DNA of 64,000 nucleotides, taken from positions 67,624,501 through 67,688,500 of the forward strand of contig NC_080588.1 of the NCBI RefSeq assembly GCF_029962835.1. Reading direction: 5' to 3'. How positions within the stretch are numbered: the stretch's first letter is position 1; the number at the start of each line of letters is the position of its first letter. The notes beneath the pieces were generated by a model. That model was not told the origin of the DNA. It saw only the letters and a list, made by a program, of their open reading frames with translations, and searched no databases. The translations under genes and the position numbers were made by a program. The DNA is from Magnolia sinica (taxonomy: Eukaryota > Streptophyta > Magnoliopsida > Magnoliales > Magnoliaceae). Shown here one piece after another: positions 11,476 to 23,350 of the stretch.

Positions 11476-13486
11476 ATGGGTGATGGCATGCATGTGGTGA
11501 TGCTTCCATGGCTGGCTTTTGGTCACATGATCCCATTCCTTCATCTTTCCATAGCCTTAGCCAAATCTGGCATCCGAATCTCCTTCCTCACCACTCAAAA
11601 AAACATCCAAAGGCTCCCTAAGATCCCTCCACATCTAACGGCTCTGATCAATCTAGTCGAGCTTCCTTTCCTATCCATTGACGGCCTACCCGAAGGCGCC
11701 GAGGCCACTGTTGATATCCTCCATGGGACCAACGAGTACTTAAAGAAAGCCTACAATCTCTCTTACCCCTTCTTTGAGCAGTTCATCACCGATGAATCAT
11801 CCGATTGGATTATCCATTGTTGGGGATTTGTGCTGCCGAATCACACGGATCTAGATCTAAGATAGCAATTCAATAGTAACAAGCAATCACAAAAGAACAT
11901 AAAGTTTTAATGTGGAAAACCCTTGCGGGAAAAAACCATGGCACCAAGCGATAGAAATCCACTATGAAAAGAAACTTACAAGAGAGGACTTACCTAATTC
12001 AAATAACCTCGAATCTCACCCTTGCTACACCCTTTAAATTCCTTAGAATCATTTAGAAAGCTTTAGAATTATTTCTCATTGTTTAGAAAAGCCCTAAGGA
12101 CCCCTATTTATAGTTTAGGCAACTTCCTTTTACACCTTGCGAAAGACTGACTCAAATTTCCGCAGTCTGTATTAGATTCGGAAACGAATCTACGTAACTA
12201 CGACTAGTCGAGCCGAGGCTACGACTGGTCGTAGGGCCCCTACGACCGGTCGAGCAATCACCACGACCGGTCGTGAGTCTTAAACACAAAAAAAATAAGC
12301 TCACTGAACTTCGAGTCGTGCAGTGCTCGACAAGTCGAGCAGCTCCCTCGACCGGTCGTGGCTGACCCACAATTGGTCGAGCAACAAAAAAATCTGAAGA
12401 TTTAAGGCTTCAGACAACATGCATCCATGACATCTTCCCAAGCTGGACGGCCAGGATCGCACGTGAGTTAGGCATTCCATGAGTGCTATTCTCCATTTTC
12501 TCTGCTGCTGCGATGTCCTTCCTGGGGCCATTCGAGTTTATGAACGACGACGACCTAAGAAAAATATAGCCATCTCTTGAGAGCCTGGCGTCCCAACCCA
12601 AGTGGTTTGAATTCGAATCATCCATCGCATTCGGTCTACACGAGATCTATTCAGTCCGAATGTTTCAGGACTGTCGGATTTGGATCATGCACTGATAGCA
12701 TTACAAGGATGCTCGATGATGGCCATTCGGACTTGTGCTGAGTTCGGAGGAGAGTACTTAGGCTTACTAAAGAAGTTGCACCAGATACCCGTCATTCCTA
12801 TCAGATTACTTCCACCAAGGCTACTAGAGAAGAGAGAAACAACCGACCCCAAGTGGGCAAAAACACTTAAATGGCTCGATGAACAGCCTAACAGATCAGT
12901 GGTGTTTGTTTGCTTTGGAAGTGAATGTAAACTGAGCAGAGATCAAGTGTTTGAGATTGCTTATGGCCTTCAACTCTCCAATTTCCCATTTCTATGGGCC
13001 CTCAGGAGGCCTATATGGGCAACCAATGACATGGATACCTTACTACTAGGATTCGAGAGCTGGATTGCCAGTCGTGGGGTCGTCCATATGGGTTGGGTCC
13101 CTCAGTTGGAGATATTGGCCCACTATGCCATTGGTAGATCTTTGTTTCATTCTAGATGGGGGTCCATCATCGAGACAGTCCAGTATGGGCATGCGCTCAT
13201 CGTATTGCCTCTCGCAAACGTCCAGTCGTTGGATGCGAGGCATTTGGTGGACAAGGGTCTGGCCATACAAGTTGAGATAAACAACGATGGGTCATTTCAC
13301 AGGGATGCAATTGCTCGGTCTTTGAGGTGGGCCGTGGTTGAAGAAGAAGGAGAAAGCATTAAGCGCAAATCAATGGAAGTGAGACCTGTTTTCAGTGATC
13401 AAAAGCTCCACCAAAGCTATTTGAACGAATTTATCAATTTCTTGAAAAGCTCTGATGGAAAGTGGGAAACAACTGATCCGAAATAA
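11476..13486 (+). pseudogene. UDP-glycosyltransferase pseudogene 1 (UGT91-like), split by a solo LTR
   Basis: The first 114 codons (11476-11817) match the intact UGT at 26450, including the catalytic His in the WLAFGH motif. A 606-bp LTR then interrupts the codons around the catalytic Asp, and homology resumes at 12424. The resumed part has further lesions: in-frame stops at about 12479 (TGA) and 12567 (TAG), and a 19-bp deletion near 12640 that shifts the frame. From 12680 the C-terminal half is open again and contains the PSPG donor box, altered to FHSRWGS. The stop codon of the intact gene is lost, so the frame runs on to 13486. Similarity to the intact copy continues for about 25 bp of 3' flank. 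It cannot make a working enzyme. Confidence 0.93.
11818..12423 (-). mobile_element. solo LTR of a copia (Tork/TNT1-like) family
   Basis: The insert begins TGTTGGGGATTT and ends CAACATGCA, flanked by a perfect 5-bp duplication TCCAT (11813-11817 and 12424-12428). Read on the minus strand it contains ctataaataggggtcctta, gggtgtagcaagggtgag, taagtcctctc and ttttttcccgcaagggtttt. These are the same landmarks in the same order as the LTRs at 38046-38605 and 41218-41757. Repeated cgaccggtcg-like motifs lie at 12198-12380. No internal region remains, so it is a solo LTR left by LTR-LTR recombination. Confidence 0.93.
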
Positions 13487-13513
13487 TATGTAAGATGTTG
13501 TCATTAGTATTAT

Positions 13514-13717
13514 GTTGTTTTGTCTATTAAGATTTCTATTGTTTTTTTAAGGCTGAATTTTCTATTAATGACTAACTAGGAACTTTCGTGAACTTGGTCC
13601 AAATGGGGCAGATGGTTGCATTATCCCAGCCATTGATCTTGTGGTCCCATCATCAGTGAGCAATGCTGCATGAATTTGGCCTATTTCTCTTTTTAACCAT
13701 ATGTTGCATGCCATTTG
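13514..13717. other. 3' flank of UGT pseudogene 1
   Basis: Non-coding. Similarity to the intact UGT's 3' flank stops at about 13512. Nothing further is recognised until the copia LTR. Confidence 0.5.
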
Positions 13718-15240
13718 TGTTGTTGATGTATCAAGTCTGTAAACAACAGGGTCTATTAATGCCATCAACAGACCACTTGATGCCATCAAGTAAATGTTGA
13801 TACTATTGAAAAATTTTGAAAAATTCATGTTTTATCGTTGGAACGTTTTGGTGTTTTCTTGCTGACATCAAAGGTGTTCGATGCCAACAACAGATCGTTG
13901 ATGCCATCAAAGTCCCATTGAGCATGCGTGTAAAATTATGTAAGTGTAGGATTTGTTTCTTATTCCGATTGTGAAACGTTGTTATACTATATATAGAGGG
14001 TGTAATTGGTATTTGGGTATTAAGAGAGGTGTTCTAGGTTTTCTAAATTCATTTGTAAGGGTTTCAAGGGCATAGCTTGGCTTGTGAGGGAGAATTGTTC
14101 AAATAAATAATCTCTATCTCTTGTAAATTTCTACTTTCATAGTGCTAAACTGTCGCTTTGTGCCGTGGTTTATTCCCATAAGGGTATTTTCATATAAAAT
14201 TCAGTTTGTTTGTGTTTGAACTTGGTGTTTTGACCAGAAACCTTTTCGTTTCTGGTCGAAACACTTGGTTGTGTGATTGGAGCACTTTGGTTAATCTATT
14301 TCTGTGTGCTTCCGCGGTTCCCCAACAAGTGGTATTAGAGTTAATATTAGAAAACAAATTGAATCTAAAAGCATAGTATCAATGATTTCTAATCCAAGGT
14401 TCAATGTTGAAAAATATTTCAGAATTTTTTTTAAAAAAACTATGGAAGGTTAAGATGACTAGTGTCCTAGTTCAACAAGGATTGTACGATGATCTCCTTG
14501 AAAAGTGACCAGAATCTATGACAAATGATGAATAGAACAAGATGGATAAGAAAGTGAGAACCTGTATCTAGTTGTGTTTAATGGATGATGTCCTCTATAA
14601 TGTCATGAGAGAGAAAATTACAATAAGTACATGGGCGACGTTAAAGAACATCTATGTGAAGAAATCTCTAGAGAATCGCTTGTACGTGGAGTTTCAGTTA
14701 TTCAATCTAGCTAAAAATAATGGAGGGGGCCGATGTTAAGGCCCACATTAGTAACTTCAATATATAGGTTAATTCGTAAATTGCTTGATGTGGAGGATAT
14801 GATGAAAAACGAGGATCAAGCATGCATTCTGTTGAATTTTCTCCTAATTTCGTATGAGTCGTTCAAGGACTTGTTATGCACCAATAGAAATACCATTAGC
14901 GTCGATACCATTATCTCAACTCTTTAGTCGAAGGCTATGAGAAAGAAAGGTGGTGACGTAGGTGCTTCTATAGATACACTGGTTATATATTAAAGGTCGA
15001 AATTCTGACCGGGACAGTGGATCTTCATGATTGAGGTCCAAATCCAAAGGTAAGGGCAAAGGAAAGTTGAAATCTTATAATTATGAGATATCCTGGTACA
15101 TGAAGAAGGATTTTACAAATCTTAAGGTAAGAAAAGAGAATTTAGAAAAATCTTCCAGAGAATTAGAGCTAGAGACTCTGAGTTTTTGTTCTAGGTCTCT
15201 TCTAATCTTTCAATTTTCTTCTATTCTATTTCAACTTTAA
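13718..15240 (+). mobile_element. truncated copia element: LTR plus gag remnant
   Basis: The LTR runs from about 13718 (TGTTGTTGATG; start uncertain) to ccccaaca at 14327. It contains ctatatatagaggg (TATA region, about 13988) and the tgtcgctttgtgccgtggtt motif shared with other LTRs here. A Met-tRNA primer-like site tggtattagag lies at 14330-14340. A decayed gag follows (AACILLNFLLISYESFKDLL-type UBN2 region at 14817-14880, then SKGKGKGKLKS). The zinc knuckle at 15073-15114 has lost every Cys and its His: it reads SYNYEISWYMKKDF where the relative at 39331 has CWNCGKEGHVKKDC. Pol and the 3' LTR are absent. Confidence 0.82.
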
Positions 15241-15980
15241 AGTAAATGTCATATTTTTAATTTATCCTTTTTCAATTTGTACATTTTAACCCTCCTACTT
15301 TGAACACCTACGGTAGCAGGCTCTACTTTGACATCACATAAAGTATATTTTATGGTTATCTCTCTTGAGAATCTTTGATATTAGAAAACGTGACTTAAAA
15401 GAGTAACCAAAAACTTTGTGTTGATTTTCTTTTTCGTACTTTTATTGAAAAAAAAATACTTTTTCACCATTTCTATTTTGTTTTCAGTTTATCTTTTATA
15501 GTTTAGACATCTAAACCTTAGTATTTATTGGAAGTTCCTTGAATCCTCTTTAAAACTGTACAACCTGGCAAAGTAGAGACCTTGTTTGACACAAGTAGTA
15601 AAAAGGTGCCTAACCTTTTCATTTTCCATAACTGATGCCCTTACTTGGAATCTATGGCATAGACCTATACGTACAAGAATCACTCGACTCGGGAATTCTT
15701 CAGTTTTTTCGATTTCTAGGCGATTTCATGGATTCTAGCCAACTATGGATTATAAAGTTTTCATTTTGGCTAATGACAACTCTGATCAATACATAAACAC
15801 AAGTATGTTGCATGGGTTTACGAATGGTACGTATACATATAATTATTAAGCTTTTATTCTTAGCCCATTTGTGAAGTTTGGGTATAAAGGCCTTAGCTAT
15901 GGATTTCGCTGGATTTGGGCCTTTATATGTTATCGCCCGAATCGACTAAGCACTTAAGAAATCATACCCTCTCTTCTCAA
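15241..15980. other. non-coding; dispersed repeat half
   Basis: No gene is seen. The segment 15865-15965 (ggtataaaggccttagctat, then tttatatgttatcg) resembles 18131-18240, on the other side of the solo LTR. The LTR therefore landed between or inside duplicated units. Confidence 0.5.
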
Positions 15981-17241
15981 TGTTGATGGTCAAATATTGC
16001 ATATTAGACCCCAGTTATTACCTGAATTTATGAACATGATACTGTTTAATGCCCTATTTTAATTGTGTTTGTGTTGCAGTGTGAATTTAAGAGCCTGGAC
16101 TGAAAAAGGGTACTAAAAGCATGAATTTAATGCTCAGAAGTCACCAAGGTAAGGGATAGACCCCAGGGGACCTAGATCGAGGAATTGACACGCCAAAGAT
16201 CTGAGAAAATCAAGTAATTGAAGTCCAAGAGGCCTGAAAATCGTCCAGAATACAAGATCACAGGATTCTCACCATCTGCTCAGCCCGAAACTTTATATCT
16301 AACTTGAGGACTATGAATTAACAGTATACATCGAATTTCACCCATTAGATCCTTGTGGAAGTGGCCCAACGGACATATCAGCCCACAATACTTTGATTTA
16401 GGGCCCACTTGATATCTGGATATACTTCAATTTTGGTTTCAACCCCTTAAATGGGGTGAGAGAACGGATGGACGGAACGAATTTCTCATAAACATCAAAC
16501 TAGACCCCATTTTTAGTGGTGTGTGCACAGTGCAAAAGTGCACTGGCCGTGCGTCAAAAGTCGAGAACGGGTCAGCGCACGCTGACCCGTCTCCTTCTGT
16601 CTCTCTCTGCGTAGTCCGACCGAATTTGCCTAGTGGGCCCCACCCATCTCACATATGGACGATCTAGATCATCCATTGCGTCCAGAGAGGGGGCACAACC
16701 CTGCCATGGTGGCCTTTTGGTCCCACACGCATGTATACACTTGGATCACCAGAAAACGTAGGATGGACGGCGAGTTGATTTGATATAGTGGATCGCACCA
16801 GAACTTAACAAAAACTACTCCCTTCTTACTGGTTTTTCACCAGGAATCTAATGGATGGGGTGGATTTCTCTGAAAACATCACCATGGGGCCTAATGAACG
16901 TTCTAGCGTTGGTTCGTGCGTAAGGATGTGCGTCCGCACGTTCGGTCCTTCATGGGCTGTTGCACGTACATGATCCTGATTGGATGGGTGATCCATACCA
17001 TTCAAACTCTTCCCCTGGGGCCCACGACCCTCACCATGGAGTCAGATTCTAGTCTTGGGACGATCTGATGTCCCAAACCACTTCCAAACGCAGCTGCCTC
17101 ACTGTCGCTGCGCATTCTGTTGCAAAACAGAGTTGGTCTGACTTTAGCACCGACTCCAGCCACCGTCCTCCCTTCAGTCTATAAAAGAGAGAGAAGAGAA
17201 CGTGGAGGGCATCATCAGATCAATCCAGGGACGTGGATCAA

Positions 17242-17292
<51 letters not shown>

Positions 17293-18123
17293 GACGGCCG
17301 ACGACTCTCCTTCTCCTCCTTTCTTTGGTTCTTCTTTCCTTTAATTCTTTCCTTCAAATTTTAGTTAACCATGGCTATGGCTAGCTAAACTTTTTAGCTA
17401 AGCTAAGAGATGAAGCTTGTAGTGAGATGAGAGATTTTTCTTTATGCCTTTTGATTCATGTTTAAACTGAATTGATTTTGATTGTAGTTTGATTAGAAGG
17501 AATGTCTTTAGTTTTTAATGGTTTGTTGTGACTTAAATTACAATGGATCTGCGATAGCTTTAAGTATGTTCTTTGCATTAGTGAGATTATGAAGATGGGA
17601 AGCTCTGTTGTTCATCATCATCTCATGGGCATGGTTGGATGATGGAAGCCTCCCTAATGTTTATAACTCTCTTAGATTAGTTGTGGATTGGTTAAATTCT
17701 ATTGTTTACTTTGTCTCTTGGGCATGGTTTTGTAATGGAATCAATCCTAATTTTCATACCTCTCATCTCTTGAGAACTAGATTAAAGAAAGTTCAGATTA
17801 GTTTTTTAATAAAATATCTTCCAACTGGATGAAGATAAGACTCTGATTCTAGTTGTGCTCTTGAATCAAGCATAAATCTCCCTGATCTCTACAAGTGGAT
17901 CCTTGGCACCCTAGTTTCCCACCTTTGAATTTTACAAGTTTTAGTATAATATTTAATATTTCACCATTATTTCTCTTAAAATTCCTTGATTTAGATTACA
18001 TCTTTTTCTAGTTCTAGTTCTGGTTACTTTCAGATTACGTATAAGGTTCAGTCCCTGTGGATTCGACCTCGGTCTTATCGAGATTATTACTACATCGCAA
18101 CCCTATACTTGGGGTAGTGAACA
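15981..18123 (+). mobile_element. solo LTR, 2.1 kb, same family as the 28.3-36.8 kb element
   Basis: Begins TGTTGATGGTCAAATATTGC and ends ggggtagtgaaca, flanked by a perfect 5-bp duplication CTCAA (15976-15980 and 18124-18128). It is collinear with the LTRs at 28332-30709 and 34382-36758 (gaatttatgaacatgatac, ctgtggattcgacctcggtc, acaaccctatacttgggg-type landmarks), but clearly more diverged and about 235 bp shorter. It carries a (GA)n microsatellite at about 17243-17288. No internal region is present, so it is a solo LTR. Confidence 0.93.
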
Positions 18124-18361
18124 CTCAACCCGTCCACAAGGTTCAGGTATGAAGGTCTTAGCTATGGGTTTTACCAGATCTTGATAGACTTCGGATCTGG
18201 TCCTTTATATGCTATCGTTCCGTATCAACCAAGCATACCATACGTTATAGGTTTATGAAGGACGTATAATATTTGACTTGTTGAGTATCCAGATATTGTC
18301 ACATTAAAAATTTGAGTAAACTCTAGTTCTATATTTATTACCATATGTGTGTGTGTGCGCG

Positions 18362-18365
<4 letters not shown>

Positions 18366-18455
<90 letters not shown>
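18366..18455. repeat. (TA)45 microsatellite with TG/CG prefix
   Basis: About 90 bp of uninterrupted TA, preceded by a short TGTGTGTGCGCGCG run at 18344-18363. It ends exactly where a family A MITE begins. Confidence 0.98.
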
Positions 18456-18457
<2 letters not shown>

Positions 18458-20056
18458 GAAATGGCTCAATGCGGTCGACCTCATGGGAACTTCCTATGAG
18501 GTCGAGCTATGTGGGCCCCACCATGATGTGTGTCCAACATTAACACCGTGCATTTGATCGGTCCCCTTTAAATTATGGGATATCTCAAAAATTAGTCGTA
18601 TACGGAACTCCGGTGGGCCATACCATCTAAAAGCATGTCAAGACATGCCTAAAGCATATAAAAACACTTGGTGGGGCCCACTTGGAATTTGGATGCGTCT
18701 GAAACTTGGTCTAACCCCTCATCTAAGTGGGACACATAATGGATGGGTTGGATTTGTGAACCACATCTCTATGGGCCCAATAATTGATTATGAATGTTTT
18801 AATGGGAGGGTAACCCCTCTTAAATTTTGTATGTGGTGTGGCCTACACAAGTCATGGATTGACTTGATTTTTAAGCCTGAGGCTTAGAGCTGAGCAAAAC
18901 AGATCCGATCTGGTGGATTTGACCCGATCAGACCCGATCCTAACCGAATCAACGGCCTGGATCGGTGCGGATCGAGTTAGATATTACATATCCGAATGAT
19001 TTTCTGATCGGGATCGGATCGTGGTCAATCCGGATTGATCCGATCCGAAACCCGATCCAGAGCCTTAGGAGGATTTTAATGGAGAATATCCAATCATTAT
19101 TGTTTTCTTGCGGTGTGGTCCACCTGAGATTTTTATCCCTCTAATATTTTGTATCAAGCCTTAAAATGATTTGTAAAAATGGATGAAAGACATCGATGAA
19201 ATACATACATCATGGTGGGGCCCACAGATCGCCGAACACAGGGAGAAGCCAATCCATCAGGCGTTAGTACCACACACCAGCTAGCAGCTACTGTTGTAGC
19301 CTAGGAAATAGGATTGCGTACTGAGTTACTCAGTACGCTTTTATCGTACTAAGTAAACTCAGTTGGGCCTACCATGAATGTATGTGGGTTATCTACGCTG
19401 TCCATCTATTTTTTAAGATCATTTTAGTGGTTGAGTTTAACATAGAAGTATTCCCAAAGCTCAAGTGGACCACACTATAAGAAACAATGCGAATAATGAC
19501 TTTCACCGTTGAAACCTTGCTAGTGTCAATACATGTCTGGTAAAAGCATGAATACGGTAACGTGGAGTTCTTTCAGAGCCATGTGGGGCCCACCTTAATG
19601 TATATGTTTTATCTAAGCCGTTCATCGATTTTGACGTATCATTTTAAGCCATGAGTACAAAAAGACGGTATATTAAAGGCTGAAGTGGACCACACCACAT
19701 GAAATAGTTGGATTAAATTCATACGATCCGAATCCTATCGAACCCGATCCGACTCGGTTTTCCTAACCGAGTCAGACTTGGTTCAGGTCAGGCCAACCAT
19801 GTATCGGATCGGTTCGAGTTAGGTGACCCGGACTTGGTCCCGGATCGGATCGAGTTCTGGTCAGGCCATTGAGTCGGTTCGGTCGAGTTGGACCCAATCC
19901 AATCCGATCCGAACCGATGCCCAACTCTATCGAGGCCTACCATAAAATGGTGCATCTGATTGATGAGGTAGATGTTTCACACGCATCACGGTGGGGCCCA
20001 CACAACTCGACCTCAGGAGAAGTTCCCATGAGGTCGACCGCATAGAATGGTTCGAT
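18456..20056. mobile_element. MITE family A carrying a 1.04-kb nested insertion
   Basis: The left arm, gggaaatggctcaatgcggt then cgacctcatgggaacttcc, is mirrored on the right by cccatgaggtcgaccgcata ending near 20056. Removing 18889-19932 restores collinearity with the uninterrupted copy at 63161-63711 (ttgatttttaagcctgag joined to gcctaccataaaatggtgca). The insertion point is therefore well defined. No coding capacity. Confidence 0.8.
18889..19932. mobile_element. nested GATCCGATC-rich inverted-repeat element
   Basis: The ends are rich in gatccgatc-type words and roughly inverted: agagctgagcaaaacagatc on the left, gaaccgatgcccaactct on the right. Inside lie arms of family B palindromes (about 19085-19260, 19360-19550 and 19575-19735). 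It is a composite of several non-coding elements. Exact borders are by comparison with the uninterrupted family A copy. Confidence 0.6.
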
Positions 20057-20102
20057 TTCAGACACTTAGTGAGCAAGCCGAAAGGAAAGTCACCCGCCAA
20101 TG

Positions 20103-20395
20103 TCCATAAATGGTCCACATTAAAGGTAGGCTCCACATGATTATGGGTGTTGGATATTGAAGGTGGGTCTCACATGATGGACAATAACATTGATAGTGGG
20201 CCCCACATGATAGATGACTAACATAAAAGATGGCTCCTACATAATGAACAGTGTAGATTAAAGGTCAATCCCTAATGATGAATGCCCCACATCCAAGGTG
20301 GGCCTCACATGAGTGGGGCCCACACAATAAACACTCCACATCAAAGGTTGGCCCCACATGATGGATGGTGGATGTGATGGGGACTAAATAGACTT
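20103..20395 (+). repeat. short satellite-like segment (37-bp motif), copy 1
   Basis: Repeats of a motif near ccacatcaaaggtgggccc followed by cacatgatggat, spaced about 35-40 bp. The order of unit variants and the following unique tail (gatgtgatggggactaaata, then gacttgagggataattactt) match 23090-23410. This is therefore a second, shortened copy of the same larger element. Confidence 0.75.
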
Positions 20396-20630
20396 GAGGG
20401 ATAATTACTTATGATGTTGAAAACCAAACATGTTTTTAATCAAACATATTGATATGTTGAATAAGTAGAAACCACTATAAGCTACTTATGGTATAAGTAA
20501 CTTATCTAAAGTAACGATTCAAATACTCCTTAAGTTACTTTTTTCACTTAAGTTAGTTTGGTAAACATGATTGCATGAGTAACTTATGTGCTTAAACCTA
20601 CTTATCCCCAAAGTTTTATATAGCTTTTTG

Positions 20631-20706
<76 letters not shown>

Positions 20707-21955
20707 AAGGAGGCCCCACATAATGCACTTGTTGCTATTCAATTAGATACGAGACCGCACTTGTTAACGAATGACCTGTATTCAGTCAAACGTGTGCGAA
20801 TGTTAGAGTCATACTCAACATGAGTTCGATTGAACGCTTGCAACCCCAAGCTTTGAATCAACCATAGGATCAAACCTATAGAGGTTGATCTGACAGTTCA
20901 AACACCTATGTTAAAACGATCAGGCAATTTCGAAGGGGAGGGTTAGTCTTTCAATGGATCTTTTTACCTTGAGTCGAGGACTTTTCTTTTAATGGTGATC
21001 GCAGTTCTTAGGTTTCTCAGTAATGGAGTAATGGATAATTAAAATTAAAAATAAAAGCTGATCACTGATTTTAATTAATTTAGAAGTAAGACAAGTACAA
21101 TCAGCAAGGGAAATCAAACTAGGCAGAGAAAATAAAAAATAAATTACTTATGACTGTCCGTGTGAACAAACAATCGAGAGGTGTATAGTTTGTAGATGTG
21201 ACTGGTGTGATCTACTTGGACTTGGTTGATCGGGTATCTAAAGATAGTTGTCATGGATATTTACACTACTCCTAAGGCATACTACATCAATGGTGTTAGA
21301 TAATAGTGGATTGAAGCTATACTAAACTCCGAACATGCTGCAGCGAGGTTGGACAGAAGTGGAAAAACTAATTAAGACTAAAACTGAGATGGACAACATT
21401 GCACTGTATAGACAGGTTGTGTGTATGTTAGCAAGGGCCTAGAGTTCTTCATCGAGTGCTACTTTTATAGGCTCCTGAGAGTTGAAGGCCATGTGTAAAT
21501 CTCTTTAACATAAGAGAATTAGACATTCGGCCGTGCGAATCTCTTTGATTCTCCACATGAGCGTATTTAATAGTGTTAGTCTATGTGTGTAAGAGATCAT
21601 ATATATACGCCTCTTGCTATTTTGGTTGTGTGTAGAAAAGTTCACGGGAGTCCTCACGTCATTAGGCTCTTTGATAGGAAACTTACTAAAGACCTCACGT
21701 CATTGAGCTATTGGATCTGAGAGGTTGCTTTTGGCGGGACTCTAGCATTTAATGCTTATAGAAAGACTTACTTTGATCAGATTCTTGTTTTGTAGAGAGT
21801 TACTTTTTATAAAACTCTAGCATTTAATGCTCCCATATGTGCACGTATCTAACTCATTTTGAAGTTCATTTACACCACATGTGGCATGGTCGTCACGTGA
21901 CACCTTCTAAACCGTTCGATTTGGCCATGATTAGGTAGGTGTAAATAGGATTGTT
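20396..21955. other. unclassified sequence between two satellite segments
   Basis: Contains the shared AT-rich tail to about 20560, then a (CT)n-(TA)n microsatellite at 20634-20704, then about 1.2 kb with no recognisable coding frame or terminal repeats. It may be an insertion into a once continuous array, because satellite units are found on both sides. I cannot name it. Confidence 0.45.
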
Positions 21956-23350
21956 TGCATCAAAGGTGGGGTTGTCATCCACATCAAAGGTGGGCCCCAC
22001 ATGATGGATGACCCCATATTAATTTGGGTCCACATAATGAATGGTCCACATCAGCCAATAATGATAAATAACCCACATTTAAAGCGGATTGGTATAATGG
22101 ACAACCCACTTCAAAGGTAGCGCCTACATGATGGATTGTCCACAACAAAGGTGGGCTCCACATGATGGGTAATTAATAATGGTGAGCCCCACATCATGGA
22201 TGATCTACATTAAGGTGGGGCCTACATGATGGACGGTCTATATCAAAGGTCGATCCCTAATGATGAATGACCCACATCCAAGGCAAGGCCCCGCATGATG
22301 GACAACTCACATTATGGACAATCCACATTAAAGGTGGGCTGCACATGATGGGTAATTAATAATGGTGAGCCCCACATGATGGATTATCCACATCAAGGTA
22401 GGGCCCACATGATGGACGGTCCACATCAAAGGGTTGATCCCTAATGATGAATGACCCACATCCAAGGCCAGCCCCCGCGTGATGGGCAACGCACATTATG
22501 AACAATCCACATCAAAGGTGGGCTCCACATGATGGGTAATTAATAATGGTGAGCCCCACATGATGGATGATCCACATCAAGGTAGGGCCCACATGATGGA
22601 CGATCCACATCAAAGATTGATCCCTAATGATGAATGACCCACATCCAAGGCCAGCCCTCGCGTGATGGGCAACCCACATTATGGACAATCCACATCAAAG
22701 GTGGGCTCCACATGATGGGTAATTAATAATGGTGAGCCCCACAGGATGGATGATCCACATCAAGGTGGGGCCCACATGATGGACGGTCCACATTAAAGGT
22801 TGATCCCTAATGATGAATGACCCACATCCAAGGCCAGCCCTCGCGTGATGGGCAATCCACATTATGGACAATCCACATCAAAGGTGGGCTCCACATGATG
22901 GGTAATTAATAATGGTGAGCCCCACATGATGGATGATCCACATTAAGGTGGGGACCACATGATGGACGGTCCACATCAAAGGTTAGCCTTGATGATGAGT
23001 AGCTCATATCCAAGGCGCGTCCCACATGATGGACGACCCACATAAGAGGTGGGGCCCATATGATGGATGGTCCACATCAAAGGTGGGCTCCACATGATAG
23101 GCAGTGGACATTGAAGGTGGGCCCCACATGATAGAGAATAACATTGATGGTGGGCCCTGCATGATGGATGATCAACATCAAAGGTGGGCCCTACTTAATG
23201 AACAATGCACATTTAAGGTCGGCCCCTTATAATAAATGGCCAACATTTAAGGTGGCCCGCATGATTGACAACCCACATCAAAGGTGAGGCCCACACAATG
23301 AACAGTCCACACCAAAGGTTGGCCCCACATACTGGCTGGTGGATGTGAGG
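21956..23350 (+). repeat. tandem array with 183-bp higher-order unit
   Basis: The basic motif of about 37 bp (ccacatcaaaggtgggccc, cacatgatgga) is organised into a higher-order unit. The marker aattaataatggtgagcccc recurs at 22171, 22354, 22538, 22721 and 22904, giving spacings of 183, 184, 183 and 183 bp, i.e. five sub-units each. Units differ by only a few bases. Outside about 22080-23000 the sub-units are more diverged. The array is far too short to call centromeric. Confidence 0.95.

Noticed and set aside
12680-13486. Independent 268-codon UGT gene
   Set aside because: It is the C-terminal half of the LTR-split pseudogene: no start codon in the family position, no N-terminal acceptor domain, altered PSPG box.
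18345-18557. Open frame through the TA tract
   Set aside because: Translation of a dinucleotide microsatellite (YIYIYI...) running into a MITE; not a gene.
21956-23350. Regular repeats resembling a CRISPR array
   Set aside because: Units are contiguous satellite copies with no unique spacers, and the context is plant nuclear DNA.
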